From positions 558,001 through 622,000 of the forward strand of contig OY762261.2 of NCBI GenBank assembly GCA_963665405.2: a DNA stretch of 64,000 bases, given 5' to 3'. The notes beneath the pieces were generated by a model. It did not search any database. It saw only the letters and a list, made by a program, of their open reading frames with translations, and was not told where the DNA came from. A program made the position numbers and the translations under genes. The number at the start of each line of letters is the position of its first letter. Position 1 is the stretch's first letter. Origin of the DNA: G963665405 sp963665405. Lineage in GTDB: Bacteria > Chloroflexota > Dehalococcoidia > Lucifugimonadales > G963665405. Below, in pieces: positions 32,119 through 39,745 of this stretch.

Positions 32119-32191
32119 AGACAGGGCCCCACCCGAAAGTGGGACCCTGTCAGGGAGGTGCTACAGGGAACACCTACCTGGAGCACCTCCT
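32119..32191 (+). other. Two strong hairpins between the repeat array and the VOC gene
   Basis: GACAGGGCCCCAC (32120-32132) pairs with GTGGGACCCTGTC (one mismatch), and GGAGGTGCT (32154-32162) pairs exactly with AGCACCTCC (32182-32190). The second stem pairs an SD-like GGAGGTG with an anti-SD-like CACCTCC. It could be a small RNA, a leader of the VOC gene, or part of the repeat; no known RNA family is recognised. Confidence 0.4.
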
Positions 32192-32368
32192 ACGACTACT
32201 ATCCAAAACACACCCTCCTTTCCAGAGACTCTCCCCGTAAGCTATCATCCTCCGCAACCCGGTCTCTATGGCCCATTATACCGGTTGTCTCTTGAATGTG
32301 AAACCGGTTACGACCGCATTCGAGAGCCGTTGCGAGATGGGGGAGCCGGACGAAGCGGAGGTGAATCG

Positions 32369-32740
32369 ATGATCCGGAGCGTCAACGGTGTGGTGATCTG
32401 GACCGAGAACCTGGAGAGGCTGCTGCCTTTCTATCGGGACACGCTGGGCCTCACGCCGCACTCGGTCCGGCCGGACTTCGTCTCCTTCAAGTGGGAAGAG
32501 ATGCGGCTTGGCCTCGGCAGGCACGATCAGGTCAGCGGCGAGGCGGAAGACCCGTACCGCGTGATGGTGAACTTCCATGTCGACAACATCCACCAAGAGC
32601 ACGTAAGGCTGAGCGCGGCGGGCGTGCGCTTCATCAGGCCCCCCGAAAAGGAGCACTGGGGAGGCTGGGTCAGCACGCTGGCCGACCCGGACGGCAATAT
32701 CCTCCAGCTGCTCCAGCAGCCGGACAGCTCGACAACCTGA
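32369..32740 (+). CDS. VOC-family (glyoxalase/bleomycin-resistance-like) protein
   Basis: 123 residues from ATG at 32369, which has GGAGGTGA upstream. The vicinal-oxygen-chelate fold is clear: two beta-alpha-beta-beta-beta modules beginning VNGVVIWTENLERLLPFYRDTLGL and VMVNFHVDNIHQEHVRLSAAGV, and ending STLADPDGNILQLLQ. Candidate metal ligands are few: Glu near the end is replaced by Gln in NILQLLQ, and the first His position is Val. It may therefore be a binding protein rather than a metalloenzyme. It is a single gene convergent with the amidase. Confidence 0.85.
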   Translation: MIRSVNGVVIWTENLERLLPFYRDTLGLTPHSVRPDFVSFKWEEMRLGLGRHDQVSGEAEDPYRVMVNFHVDNIHQEHVRLSAAGVRFIRPPEKEHWGGWVSTLADPDGNILQLLQQPDSSTT

Positions 32741-32743
32741 CAG

Positions 32744-34147
32744 CTACTCAGGCGGATGCCGCTCGAACCAGCGAGACGCCTGCTCATAGGCGTATGCCGC
32801 CCGTAGAACCATCGACTCGTCGAAGGGCCGGCCGGCTATCTGCAGGCCTACGGGCAGTCCCTCCGCCGTGAACCCGCAAGGGACCGACACCGCAGGCAGG
32901 CCGGTCAGGTTGTATGGGCCTGTGAAGCTGGGCATGGCGGTCACCGCCAGTCCAGGGGCGTCGATCGGCGGAGCCGCGATCGCGAACGTCGGCGACGCGA
33001 TTACATCGACTCGATGCAGGGCCTCGGCGTACTGGCGCTTGAGCGCGCTCCGCAGACGCTGCGCCTGGATATAGTCGGTCGACGTAAAGAGCGCGCCCAC
33101 CTGGAGCTCGGTCCTGAGGAGGTCCCCGTAGTCGTGCGGCCTGGCTCGAAGAGTACGCTCGTGATAGGCGTAACCCTCCCCCAGCAGGATGACCAGGGCC
33201 GCCGCATCGGACTGGTGAAGAGCCGGTATCTCCACCTCCTCGACGGATGCGTCCAGACCCTCCATGATCTTGAGGGCCTCGTCGGCCCTGGTCTGGGTCT
33301 CCGCGTCGACCTCCGGCCGGGTGGCGAAGAAGAAGTGCCTGGGCACTCCGATCCTCAGTCCACGCACGTCTCGTTCAAGCTCGGAAGCGTACGCCTGCAC
33401 CGGGACCTCGGCCGTCGTAGGATCTCCCGGGTCGCGGCCCGCGATCGGCTCGAGCATGAGCGCCGCATCCTCAACCGTCCTGGTCATCGGACCGCAGTGG
33501 TCGAGGGTCCAGCTCAGAGGGATCACCCCGGCACGGCTCACTCGTCCATATGTGGGCTTGAGTCCGACGATGTTGCAAAAGGACGCGGGTCCATTCGTGC
33601 CCCCGCGGGTGCACGAGCCCATTGCGCCCATGCAGAGTCCGGCGGCTACGGCCGCCGCCGAGCCGGTACTGGAGCCCCCGGTGGATCGTGCGGTGTTCCA
33701 GGGGTTCCGCGAGACGGGGAAGCCGGCGCTCGGGTCCGGACCGCCGACGGCGAACTCGTTCATGGCCAGCTTCCCGAGCAGTATGGCGCCGGCCGACGTG
33801 AAGCGAGCGGCAACCGTCGAGTCCACAGTCGGGACCCTGTCGGCGTTGACCCTCGATCCGGCGGTAGTACGAACGCCCGCAGTGTCGTAGAGGTCCTTCA
33901 GCCCTATGGGGATGCCGTGCAGAGGACCCCTGTACGCGCCCTGGAGAATCTCGTTCTCAGCGGCCCGCTCCTGATCGAGCGCGCTGTCCCCCAGGACGGT
34001 GATGAACGCCCGGAGTGTCCCGTCGAGCTGCTCGACCCGGTCGAGATGGGCTCGAGTCAGCTCCACCGGGGAGAGCTTCTTGTCCCGGAGCAGCGCCCCC
34101 GCCTCCCGGATCGTGAGGTAGCAGAGATCCTCCGCGCTCCGGCTCAT
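32744..34147 (-). CDS. Amidase-signature protein (AtzE/GatA-like) with altered catalytic site
   Basis: 467 residues. Lys84 in PIGLKDLYD and the GGSSTGSAAAVAAG segment (157-170) match the amidase signature Lys-cisSer pair. The following nucleophile motif, normally TGGSIR-x-PA, reads T180-R-G-G183-T-N-G-P-A, so the expected Ser is Gly, with Thr184 next to it. The fold-defining SFCNIVGLKPTYGRVSRAGV is intact and the frame is uninterrupted. The start overlaps the stop of a GatC/AtzG-like gene by 4 bases, so the two probably form a heterodimer as in AtzE-AtzG or GatA-GatC. Substrate unknown; GatB is absent here. Confidence 0.87.
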   Translation of the reverse strand: MSRSAEDLCYLTIREAGALLRDKKLSPVELTRAHLDRVEQLDGTLRAFITVLGDSALDQERAAENEILQGAYRGPLHGIPIGLKDLYDTAGVRTTAGSRVNADRVPTVDSTVAARFTSAGAILLGKLAMNEFAVGGPDPSAGFPVSRNPWNTARSTGGSSTGSAAAVAAGLCMGAMGSCTRGGTNGPASFCNIVGLKPTYGRVSRAGVIPLSWTLDHCGPMTRTVEDAALMLEPIAGRDPGDPTTAEVPVQAYASELERDVRGLRIGVPRHFFFATRPEVDAETQTRADEALKIMEGLDASVEEVEIPALHQSDAAALVILLGEGYAYHERTLRARPHDYGDLLRTELQVGALFTSTDYIQAQRLRSALKRQYAEALHRVDVIASPTFAIAAPPIDAPGLAVTAMPSFTGPYNLTGLPAVSVPCGFTAEGLPVGLQIAGRPFDESMVLRAAYAYEQASRWFERHPPE

Positions 34148-34359
34148 CGTCCGGCCTCACCGTCGGGCTGCCACGCCGGAGAGAAGACGGTCGCCGGTTC
34201 CTCATCGTCGAGATCGACATGGTGGAGGCTCGAGACGATCTCAAGCGCCGTCTCCAGAGCGGGCTTCAGTCTTTCGATATCGTCAGGAGTCGGGTCCAGC
34301 CCGGCTCGCCGGGCCATCCGGCGGAGCTCCTCCGGAGTGAGGTCGGCGGGGTTGGTCAT
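34144..34359 (-). CDS. AtzG/GatC-like small subunit
   Basis: 71 residues. LTPEELRRMARRAGLDPTPDDIERLKPALETALEIV followed by HVDLDDEEPATVFSP fits the GatC/AtzG (DUF4089-like) small partners of amidase-signature enzymes: a helix-turn-helix pair and a C-terminal strap ending in P-A-x-x-F. ATG at 34359 has GGAGG upstream. It is translationally coupled to the amidase. Without a gatB gene and with its short tail, a role in tRNA amidation is less likely than a metabolic amidase. Confidence 0.75.
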   Translation of the reverse strand: MTNPADLTPEELRRMARRAGLDPTPDDIERLKPALETALEIVSSLHHVDLDDEEPATVFSPAWQPDGEAGR

Positions 34360-34400
34360 TGGGAGGCCTCCCCTCGGCTGGTCGCGGCGACGCCGCTACT

Positions 34401-35534
34401 CTACCAGGCTGATCGGCGGACCGGGAACTCCCTGTAGGGCGCCTGGGCCAGGGCGTCTTCGTCCAGCTCGATTCCGAGGCCGGGCCTCTCGGGGACCCTG
34501 ATGAACCCATCCTCTACCTCAAACGCCGGCCTGGCGACCCGAAGCCCGAACGCCTGCATCGGGACGAAGAACTCGGTGATCAGGAAGTTGGGGATGCACG
34601 CCGAGACCTGTATCGTGGCGGCGAGAGCAACCGTCGTGCTGTTGTAGTTGTGCGGCGCGACCGCCACCAGGTAGGCCTCCGCCATCGCCGCTATCTCTTT
34701 GAGTTCCAGGATCCCCCCGACGCTGCCGACGTCCGGGTTGATGATGTCGGCGGCTCTCTTCTCGAAGACGTCCCGGAACTCGAACTTTGTGTACAGCTCC
34801 TCTCCGGTGACGACCGGTATCTGGATCTGATGCTTCGCCTCCGCCAAGGCGTCGACGTTCTCGGCCAGGACCGGCTCCTCGAACCAGAAGGGCTCGAACT
34901 CCTCTATCTCCCGAGCCAGTCTCACCGCGTGCATCGGAGCGAGCCGGCGGTGGATCTCGATCAGCAGATCGATGTCGGGGCCGACAGCCTCCCGTACGGC
35001 CCTGACGTTCTGGACGGCCCTTCGCTCCGTCTCGCGATCGATGAAGGTGCGCCACGGCCCGGGAACGGGGTCGAACTTCATCGCCGTGAACCCCATCTTC
35101 ACGATCTGCTTCGCCTTGTCCGACATCTCCTCCGGCGAGTTGCCGCCGTGCGACCAGCCATTGGCGTATACTCGTACCCTGTCCCGGCAGGCTCCGCCCA
35201 GGAGCGCATAGACGGGGGCGCCCAGAGCCTTGCCTTTGATGTCCCACAGCGCCTGCTCGATGCCACTGACGGCACAGTACAGGTCCATCGAGCCCCGGCG
35301 CGCGCCAAAGTCGTCGTATGCGAACTGCGTGAACTCCTTGATTCTCGACGGATCGCGACCGACCAGGTAGCGTCGTAGCTGTCCGACGTTGGCGGCGATC
35401 TGGACGTCCCTGTCCGACTGGGTGTAGCACTCGCCCCAGCCGTGGATGCCGCCGGTCGTCTCCACCTTCACGAAGCAGAGGTTCTTCCTGTAGCCGGGAT
35501 CGGCCAGGAACGTCTTGACGTCGCTGATCTTCAC
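34401..35534 (-). CDS. Mandelate racemase/muconate lactonizing enzyme superfamily protein
   Basis: 377 residues from GTG at 35534, which has GGAGG upstream; a longer frame to 35567 would begin inside the T-tract of the preceding terminator. The N-terminal cap (VKVETTGGIHGWGECY) and barrel are typical. Key residues: Lys in TAMKFDPV, metal-binding region LLIEIHRRLAP, Glu in FWFEEPV, Glu in TGEELYTKFEF, and catalytic His in VAPHNYNS. The His inside IEIHRR and the overall pattern point to the galactonate-dehydratase type of sugar-acid dehydratase, by inference. It is the last gene before the ribosomal operon, probably with its own promoter. Confidence 0.9.
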   Translation of the reverse strand: MKISDVKTFLADPGYRKNLCFVKVETTGGIHGWGECYTQSDRDVQIAANVGQLRRYLVGRDPSRIKEFTQFAYDDFGARRGSMDLYCAVSGIEQALWDIKGKALGAPVYALLGGACRDRVRVYANGWSHGGNSPEEMSDKAKQIVKMGFTAMKFDPVPGPWRTFIDRETERRAVQNVRAVREAVGPDIDLLIEIHRRLAPMHAVRLAREIEEFEPFWFEEPVLAENVDALAEAKHQIQIPVVTGEELYTKFEFRDVFEKRAADIINPDVGSVGGILELKEIAAMAEAYLVAVAPHNYNSTTVALAATIQVSACIPNFLITEFFVPMQAFGLRVARPAFEVEDGFIRVPERPGLGIELDEDALAQAPYREFPVRRSAW

Positions 35535-35555
35535 CGTGTCCCTCCGGGCCGCCCA

Positions 35556-35591
35556 AGTGAAATACAAAACGCCCCTCGATGTGCAAGGGGC
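35556..35591 (-). terminator. Intrinsic terminator after rpsI
   Basis: On the minus strand GCCCCT (from 35591) pairs with AGGGGC (to 35571) around a 9-base loop, followed directly by GTTTTGTATTT. It lies 29 bases beyond the rpsI stop and should end the long ribosomal operon. Confidence 0.75.
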
Positions 35592-35619
35592 ATCTTCGCG
35601 GTTGGGGCCATCGGTCCCT

Positions 35620-36015
35620 CTATCGCTTGGTGTACTGCTTGGCCTTGCGCGCTCGTTTGAGGCCGTACTTCTTGCTCTCTTTGATCCTGGCGTCGCGGGT
35701 CAGCAGCCCCGCCCGCTTCAGGGGCTGTCTGAGGGCCGGATCCATCACCGTCAGCGCCCTGGAGATTCCATGCCTCAACGCACCGGCCTGCCCGACGATC
35801 CCTCCACCCGTGATTTTGGCAACCACCCGGAACTGGCCCTGGCTGCCCGTCACCCGGAACGGCTCCGTGACGTGCTGCCGCCACGAATCCCAGGCGAAGG
35901 CCTCCTCGAACGGCTTGCCGTTGACGACGATGATGCCGGGCTCTCGATAGATGCGGACCCTGGCGATCGACCTCTTCCGCTTGCCGGTAGCATAGTAGTA
36001 CTGTTGCTGAGTCAA
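35620..36015 (-). CDS. rpsI: Ribosomal protein S9
   Basis: 131 residues, normal length. YYATGKRKRSIARVRI at the N-terminus, GGGIVGQAGALRHGISRAL in the middle and the C-terminal KKYGLKRARKAKQYTKR, whose last Lys-Arg reaches the tRNA in the P site. The stop of rplM touches its start. It is the last gene of the ribosomal run, followed by an intrinsic terminator. Confidence 0.98.
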   Translation of the reverse strand: MTQQQYYYATGKRKRSIARVRIYREPGIIVVNGKPFEEAFAWDSWRQHVTEPFRVTGSQGQFRVVAKITGGGIVGQAGALRHGISRALTVMDPALRQPLKRAGLLTRDARIKESKKYGLKRARKAKQYTKR

Positions 36016-36822
36016 CTAGGCCTCCTCTGGGGTCTCCTCGGCGTCTCCCGCCGGCGGGCTCTCGGGCTCGACGGACGCCCTGGTCGCGGGAGCCTTACGA
36101 CTGGCCCTCTTCGGCTTAACCGGCCCCGCGTCCGCGGACTCGGCCGGGACCTCCGCCTCCGCTCCCGGGGTCGTCGACTTCGCCGCCGCGGATCTCTTTC
36201 GAATCGCGCTCCTGGGTTTGGCCAGCGTGATCTCGGCCGCAGCCTCCGGAGTCTGGGTCTCGGCTGCCGCTGCCTTCCCCGCTGCGGTCCGTCTTCGGAC
36301 CGGGGGCCGGCGCCTGGGCTTCGAGGCCGGCGCCTGGGCTTCGAGGCCGGCGGCGCGATCGCGAGCCTCTGCCTCGGCCCGCTGGTTGTGTGCGCTCTCG
36401 ATGATCTGCGCCTCGTGCGGATGGGAGCCGCCGGCGTAGAGCTTCAGCCGTGAAAGCATGTTGCGTCCGACGGTGTTCTTCGGCAGCATCCCCTTGACCG
36501 CGCGTCTGATGGCTCGATCGGGGTACTTCGCCATTACCCGACCGAGCGTCTCCTCCTTCAGACCGCCAGGATAGCCGCTGTGACGGTAGTAGATCTTCTG
36601 GGCCAGCTTGTTGCCGGTCACCTTGATCTTTTCGACGTTGACGACCACGATGAAGTCGCCGGAGTTCAGGTAGGGCACATACACGGGCTTGTGCTTGCCC
36701 TGGAGCAGGACGGCGATCTCGGAGCATAGCCTGCCGAGCGTCCTCCCGTCGGCATCCATCACGTGCCATCGTGGGTGCATGTCCGCGGCCCTGACTCGGT
36801 AGGGTTTAACGAGGGCTGCCAT
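36016..36822 (-). CDS. rplM: Ribosomal protein L13 with long low-complexity C-terminal extension
   Basis: 268 residues from ATG at 36822 (a longer frame to 36921 overlaps truA). Residues 1 to about 142 are L13: WHVMDADGRTLGRLCSEIA, GKHKPVYVPYLNSGDFIVVVN and HSGYPGGLKEETLGRVM, ending LYAGGSHPHEAQ. The remaining 125 residues are rich in Ala, Pro, Arg, Lys and Glu (SKPRRRPPVRRRTAAGKAAAAE, then KPKRASRKAPATRAS and an acidic end), predicted disordered. Normal L13 is about 142 residues. A 20-base direct duplication (36306-36345) lies in the extension, a sign of slippage. Confidence 0.95.
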   Translation of the reverse strand: MAALVKPYRVRAADMHPRWHVMDADGRTLGRLCSEIAVLLQGKHKPVYVPYLNSGDFIVVVNVEKIKVTGNKLAQKIYYRHSGYPGGLKEETLGRVMAKYPDRAIRRAVKGMLPKNTVGRNMLSRLKLYAGGSHPHEAQIIESAHNQRAEAEARDRAAGLEAQAPASKPRRRPPVRRRTAAGKAAAAETQTPEAAAEITLAKPRSAIRKRSAAAKSTTPGAEAEVPAESADAGPVKPKRASRKAPATRASVEPESPPAGDAEETPEEA

Positions 36823-37582
36823 TCTGATCTCCGGTTCCTGGAGGGAAGTCCCGATAGGTAACGCCGAGCAGGCATAGCCCGAGACCCGGCAGCGCGTGGG
36901 CAACTGCCCCGGTGTCCTCACCCTCCAACATTGCTTTGAACTTATCGCGCGACAGATGCCCTCTCCCGACGTCCACCAGGGCGCCGGCCATCCTGCGGAC
37001 CTGGTGGGGCAGGAACGCGTTGGCCTCCACCTCGAACGTCACCACGCCGCCCTGTCTGCGCACGGTGGCGTCCAGGACCTCCCGGACGGTGCTCGCCCCG
37101 TTCGGCACATGGCCGGCAAAGCGGGCGAAGTCGTGCCTGCCCACCAGCATCCGCGCCGCGCCCCTCATGCGGCCGACGCTCAGGGGCTCGCGGACCAGGT
37201 GCGCGGCCCGCCTCATGAGGGGTGAGGGCGTCTGGCTGTTGAGGATCGTGTACCGGTACCTGCGGCTGACGGCGCTCCGACGGGGATCGAAGTCCCCATC
37301 GACACCATGTGCCTCCTTGACCGCTATACCCCGCGGGAGGTAGTAGTTGAGCCCGGGCGGGAAGTCCAGGGGAGCCAGGGACGAAGCCGTGTCGAAGACG
37401 ACGACCTGCCCCAGGGCGTGGACTCCGGTGTCGGTTCGCCCCGCTCCCTTGATCCGGACGCTCTCGCCCGTCATCAGTTTGATAGCCTTCTCCATCTCTC
37501 CCTGGATCGAGGGAGCGTTTAGCTGATACTGGAAGCCGTGGTAGTCGGCTCCGTCGTACTCTACGACCAGCGCCACTCTCAT
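36806..37582 (-). CDS. truA: tRNA pseudouridine synthase A
   Basis: 258 residues. ALVVEYDGADYHGFQYQ, the catalytic Asp in GAGRTDTGVHALGQV, SRRYRYTI and NAFLPHQVRRMAGALVDVGRG match TruA, which modifies positions 38-40 in the tRNA anticodon arm. Its 3' end overlaps the rplM start by 17 bases. The order rplQ-truA-rplM-rpsI is the classical one. Confidence 0.97.
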   Translation of the reverse strand: MRVALVVEYDGADYHGFQYQLNAPSIQGEMEKAIKLMTGESVRIKGAGRTDTGVHALGQVVVFDTASSLAPLDFPPGLNYYLPRGIAVKEAHGVDGDFDPRRSAVSRRYRYTILNSQTPSPLMRRAAHLVREPLSVGRMRGAARMLVGRHDFARFAGHVPNGASTVREVLDATVRRQGGVVTFEVEANAFLPHQVRRMAGALVDVGRGHLSRDKFKAMLEGEDTGAVAHALPGLGLCLLGVTYRDFPPGTGDQNGSPR

Positions 37583-37597
37583 GAGGAGCCTAACGGA

Positions 37598-37951
37598 TCA
37601 GGGCATCAGCTCGACGACCGCCATCGGGGCGGCGTCGCCCTTGCGAGGCCCGATCTTGACCATCCTGGTGTAGCCCCCAGGCCGTGACTCGTACCTGGGC
37701 CCCAGCTCCTCGAAGAGCTTCTTCAGAACCTTCTCGTCGGTGAGGAGCCTCCTGGCTATGCGCCTCTGATGGAGCGACCCCTTCTTGCCCCTAGTGATGA
37801 CCCGCTCCGCGAGCCGCCTCACCTCACGGGCCTTGGCCTCCGTGGTCCGGATCGCCTCGTGCCGCAGAAGGTCGGTCACCATCGTTCGCAGCATGGCCGT
37901 TCGCGGACCGGTCTTGCGTGAAAGGGATCTCCCCGAGAGCCCGTGTCTCAA
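37598..37951 (-). CDS. rplQ: Ribosomal protein L17
   Basis: 117 residues, the bacterial core length without the C-terminal tail seen in some groups. LSGRSLSRKTGPRTAMLRTM and TTEAKAREVRRLAERVITRG match the family. It lines the polypeptide exit tunnel rim. It follows rpoA by 11 bases. Confidence 0.98.
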   Translation of the reverse strand: MRHGLSGRSLSRKTGPRTAMLRTMVTDLLRHEAIRTTEAKAREVRRLAERVITRGKKGSLHQRRIARRLLTDEKVLKKLFEELGPRYESRPGGYTRMVKIGPRKGDAAPMAVVELMP

Positions 37952-37962
37952 AGCCTGACTCC

Positions 37963-39021
37963 TTATTCGTTCGAGGCGACCGGCTCGGCGGCCGGCTCCA
38001 CTACCTCACCCTCGGCTGCTCCGTCCTGTTCCCCGCCCTCTGGGACCGGCTCCTCGGGGAGAAGGTCCATCTCCCTGAGACGATCGAAGAGCTCGGTCAG
38101 CGACTTCTCGCCGAAGTTCCTGATCTGCAGCAGATCGGCCTTCTTCAGTGCCAGAACCTGCCCGACCTTGTCTATCCCGGCCCTCTTGAGACAGTTGAGC
38201 GTTCGAGACGACAGATCGAGCTGCTCGATGGGTATGTTGGCCTTCTCGGCAGATATCGGGGGGCTCGGCGCCTCGCCGTTATCCTCACTCGGCGGCTTCA
38301 CGCTCTCCAAGAGGAAGAAGTGTGCGACCAGCACCTTGGCCGCCTCTTTGACTGCCTCCACGGGGGTTATGGAGCCGTCGGTCCAGACCCCCAGCACCAG
38401 GCGCTCGTAGTCCGTCCGCTGGCCTACCCGGGTTCTCTCGACGGTGTAGTTAACCTTCCTTACCGGGGTGAATATCGCGTCCACCGGCAGGACGCCTATC
38501 GGAAGTCCATCCCCGAGCGCGGCCACCTTGAAGCCCGTCCCATGTTCGACGTTGAACTCGACCGAAAGCCGGGCCTCCGGGGCGCCGAGGGTGGCCAGGT
38601 GGAGCTCCGGGTTGACGACGACGAAGTCGGCCGAGGCCATGATGTCCCCGGCGCTTACCTCGCCCTCACCCGCGACCTCGAGACGGAGCTTACCCGCTCT
38701 GTGCGTCTCCGACCGCAGTTTGACCCCTTTGACGTTGAGGAGGAATTCGGACACCTCCTCCTTGACCTTGGGTATCGTCGTGTACTCGTGGAGCACCCCC
38801 TCGATCTTCACCGAGGTCACTGCGGTCCCATTGAGGGAGCTGTACAGGATGCGACGCATTGGATTGCCCAGCGTCACCCCGTATCCAGGCTCTAGAGGCT
38901 CTACGTGAAACCTGCCGTAGTCGTCCTCTTCCTCGATTACCGAGATAGACGGCCGAGGGGGAGCCTCCTCTTCGATGGTCACCGTGTCTCGCAGGGTCGG
39001 AGTCTGAAAATCGATTACCAT
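37963..39021 (-). CDS. rpoA: RNA polymerase alpha subunit
   Basis: 352 residues from ATG at 39021, with AGGAG eight bases upstream (a TTG at 39027 lies too close to it). The N-terminal assembly domain (FHVEPLEPGYGVTLGNPMRRILYSSL split, AVTSVKIEGVLHEYTTI) and the C-terminal helix-hairpin-helix domain (LNCLKRAGIDKVGQVLAL, LLQIRNFGEKSLTELFDRL) that contacts UP elements and activators are both complete. About 20 extra N-terminal and 25 C-terminal acidic residues are added. Confidence 0.98.
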   Translation of the reverse strand: MVIDFQTPTLRDTVTIEEEAPPRPSISVIEEEDDYGRFHVEPLEPGYGVTLGNPMRRILYSSLNGTAVTSVKIEGVLHEYTTIPKVKEEVSEFLLNVKGVKLRSETHRAGKLRLEVAGEGEVSAGDIMASADFVVVNPELHLATLGAPEARLSVEFNVEHGTGFKVAALGDGLPIGVLPVDAIFTPVRKVNYTVERTRVGQRTDYERLVLGVWTDGSITPVEAVKEAAKVLVAHFFLLESVKPPSEDNGEAPSPPISAEKANIPIEQLDLSSRTLNCLKRAGIDKVGQVLALKKADLLQIRNFGEKSLTELFDRLREMDLLPEEPVPEGGEQDGAAEGEVVEPAAEPVASNE

Positions 39022-39077
39022 GGGCAAGTCTCCTCTGCCAATACACTGAGGAAATCACCAGGCCTTGGGACGGTCCC

Positions 39078-39707
39078 CTACCTGGAGTAGAACTCGACGA
39101 TAAGCCTCGCGTCGATACCTGTGTCGATTTCGGTCACCTGTGGCAGTGAAACGACGGTTCCCGTGAGCTGGCTGATATTGAGCTCCAACCAGGTCGGCAC
39201 CGGCCGCTTGGGGATGCCATCTGCAAGCGTCTGGGCGAACTCCGGCGGGGAGTCGCCACTGCTGTGCCATCCGATGGCATCGCCCTCGTTAACCAGGTAT
39301 GAGGGTATGTCGAGCCTCTTCCCGTTGACCGTGAAATGCCCGTGACACACCATCTGCCTGCCCTGCCGGCGCGAATCGACCATCGACAGTCGGTAGACCA
39401 CGTTGTCGAGCCTCCGCTCCAGAAACTGGAGAAGGTTGTCGCCGGTGATCCCCGTCCGCTCACGCGCCAGCCCCATGTACTTGCGGAACTGCCGTTCGAG
39501 CACGCCGTAGGAGAAGCGGGCCTTTTGCTTCTCTTTCAGCTGCAGCGACCAGTCGGACGGTCTGCGCCTCCGCATGCTCTTGTCGCCGGGCGGTCTCCTG
39601 CGACGCTCGATGGCGCAGCGCGCCGTGAAGCAGCGCTCTCCCTTCAGGAATAGCTTCTCGCCGATGCGCCTGCACTGGCGGCATACTGGATCGATGTAAC
39701 GTGCCAT
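39078..39707 (-). CDS. rpsD: Ribosomal protein S4 (zinc-binding type)
   Basis: 209 residues. The N-terminus has the C-x2-C...C-x4-C site (PVCRQCRRIGEKLFLKGERC split, C31) of zinc-type S4, then FSYGVLERQFRKYMGLARE and the S4 RNA-binding domain ERRLDNVVYRLSMVDSRRQGRQMVCHGH split. S4 starts 30S assembly and often represses its own operon. The gene lies between the membrane-protein gene and rpoA. Confidence 0.98.
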   Translation of the reverse strand: MARYIDPVCRQCRRIGEKLFLKGERCFTARCAIERRRRPPGDKSMRRRRPSDWSLQLKEKQKARFSYGVLERQFRKYMGLARERTGITGDNLLQFLERRLDNVVYRLSMVDSRRQGRQMVCHGHFTVNGKRLDIPSYLVNEGDAIGWHSSGDSPPEFAQTLADGIPKRPVPTWLELNISQLTGTVVSLPQVTEIDTGIDARLIVEFYSR

Positions 39708-39745
39708 CCGCTCCTCGGTTCTGACCTTCTAATAGGCTACAGGGG

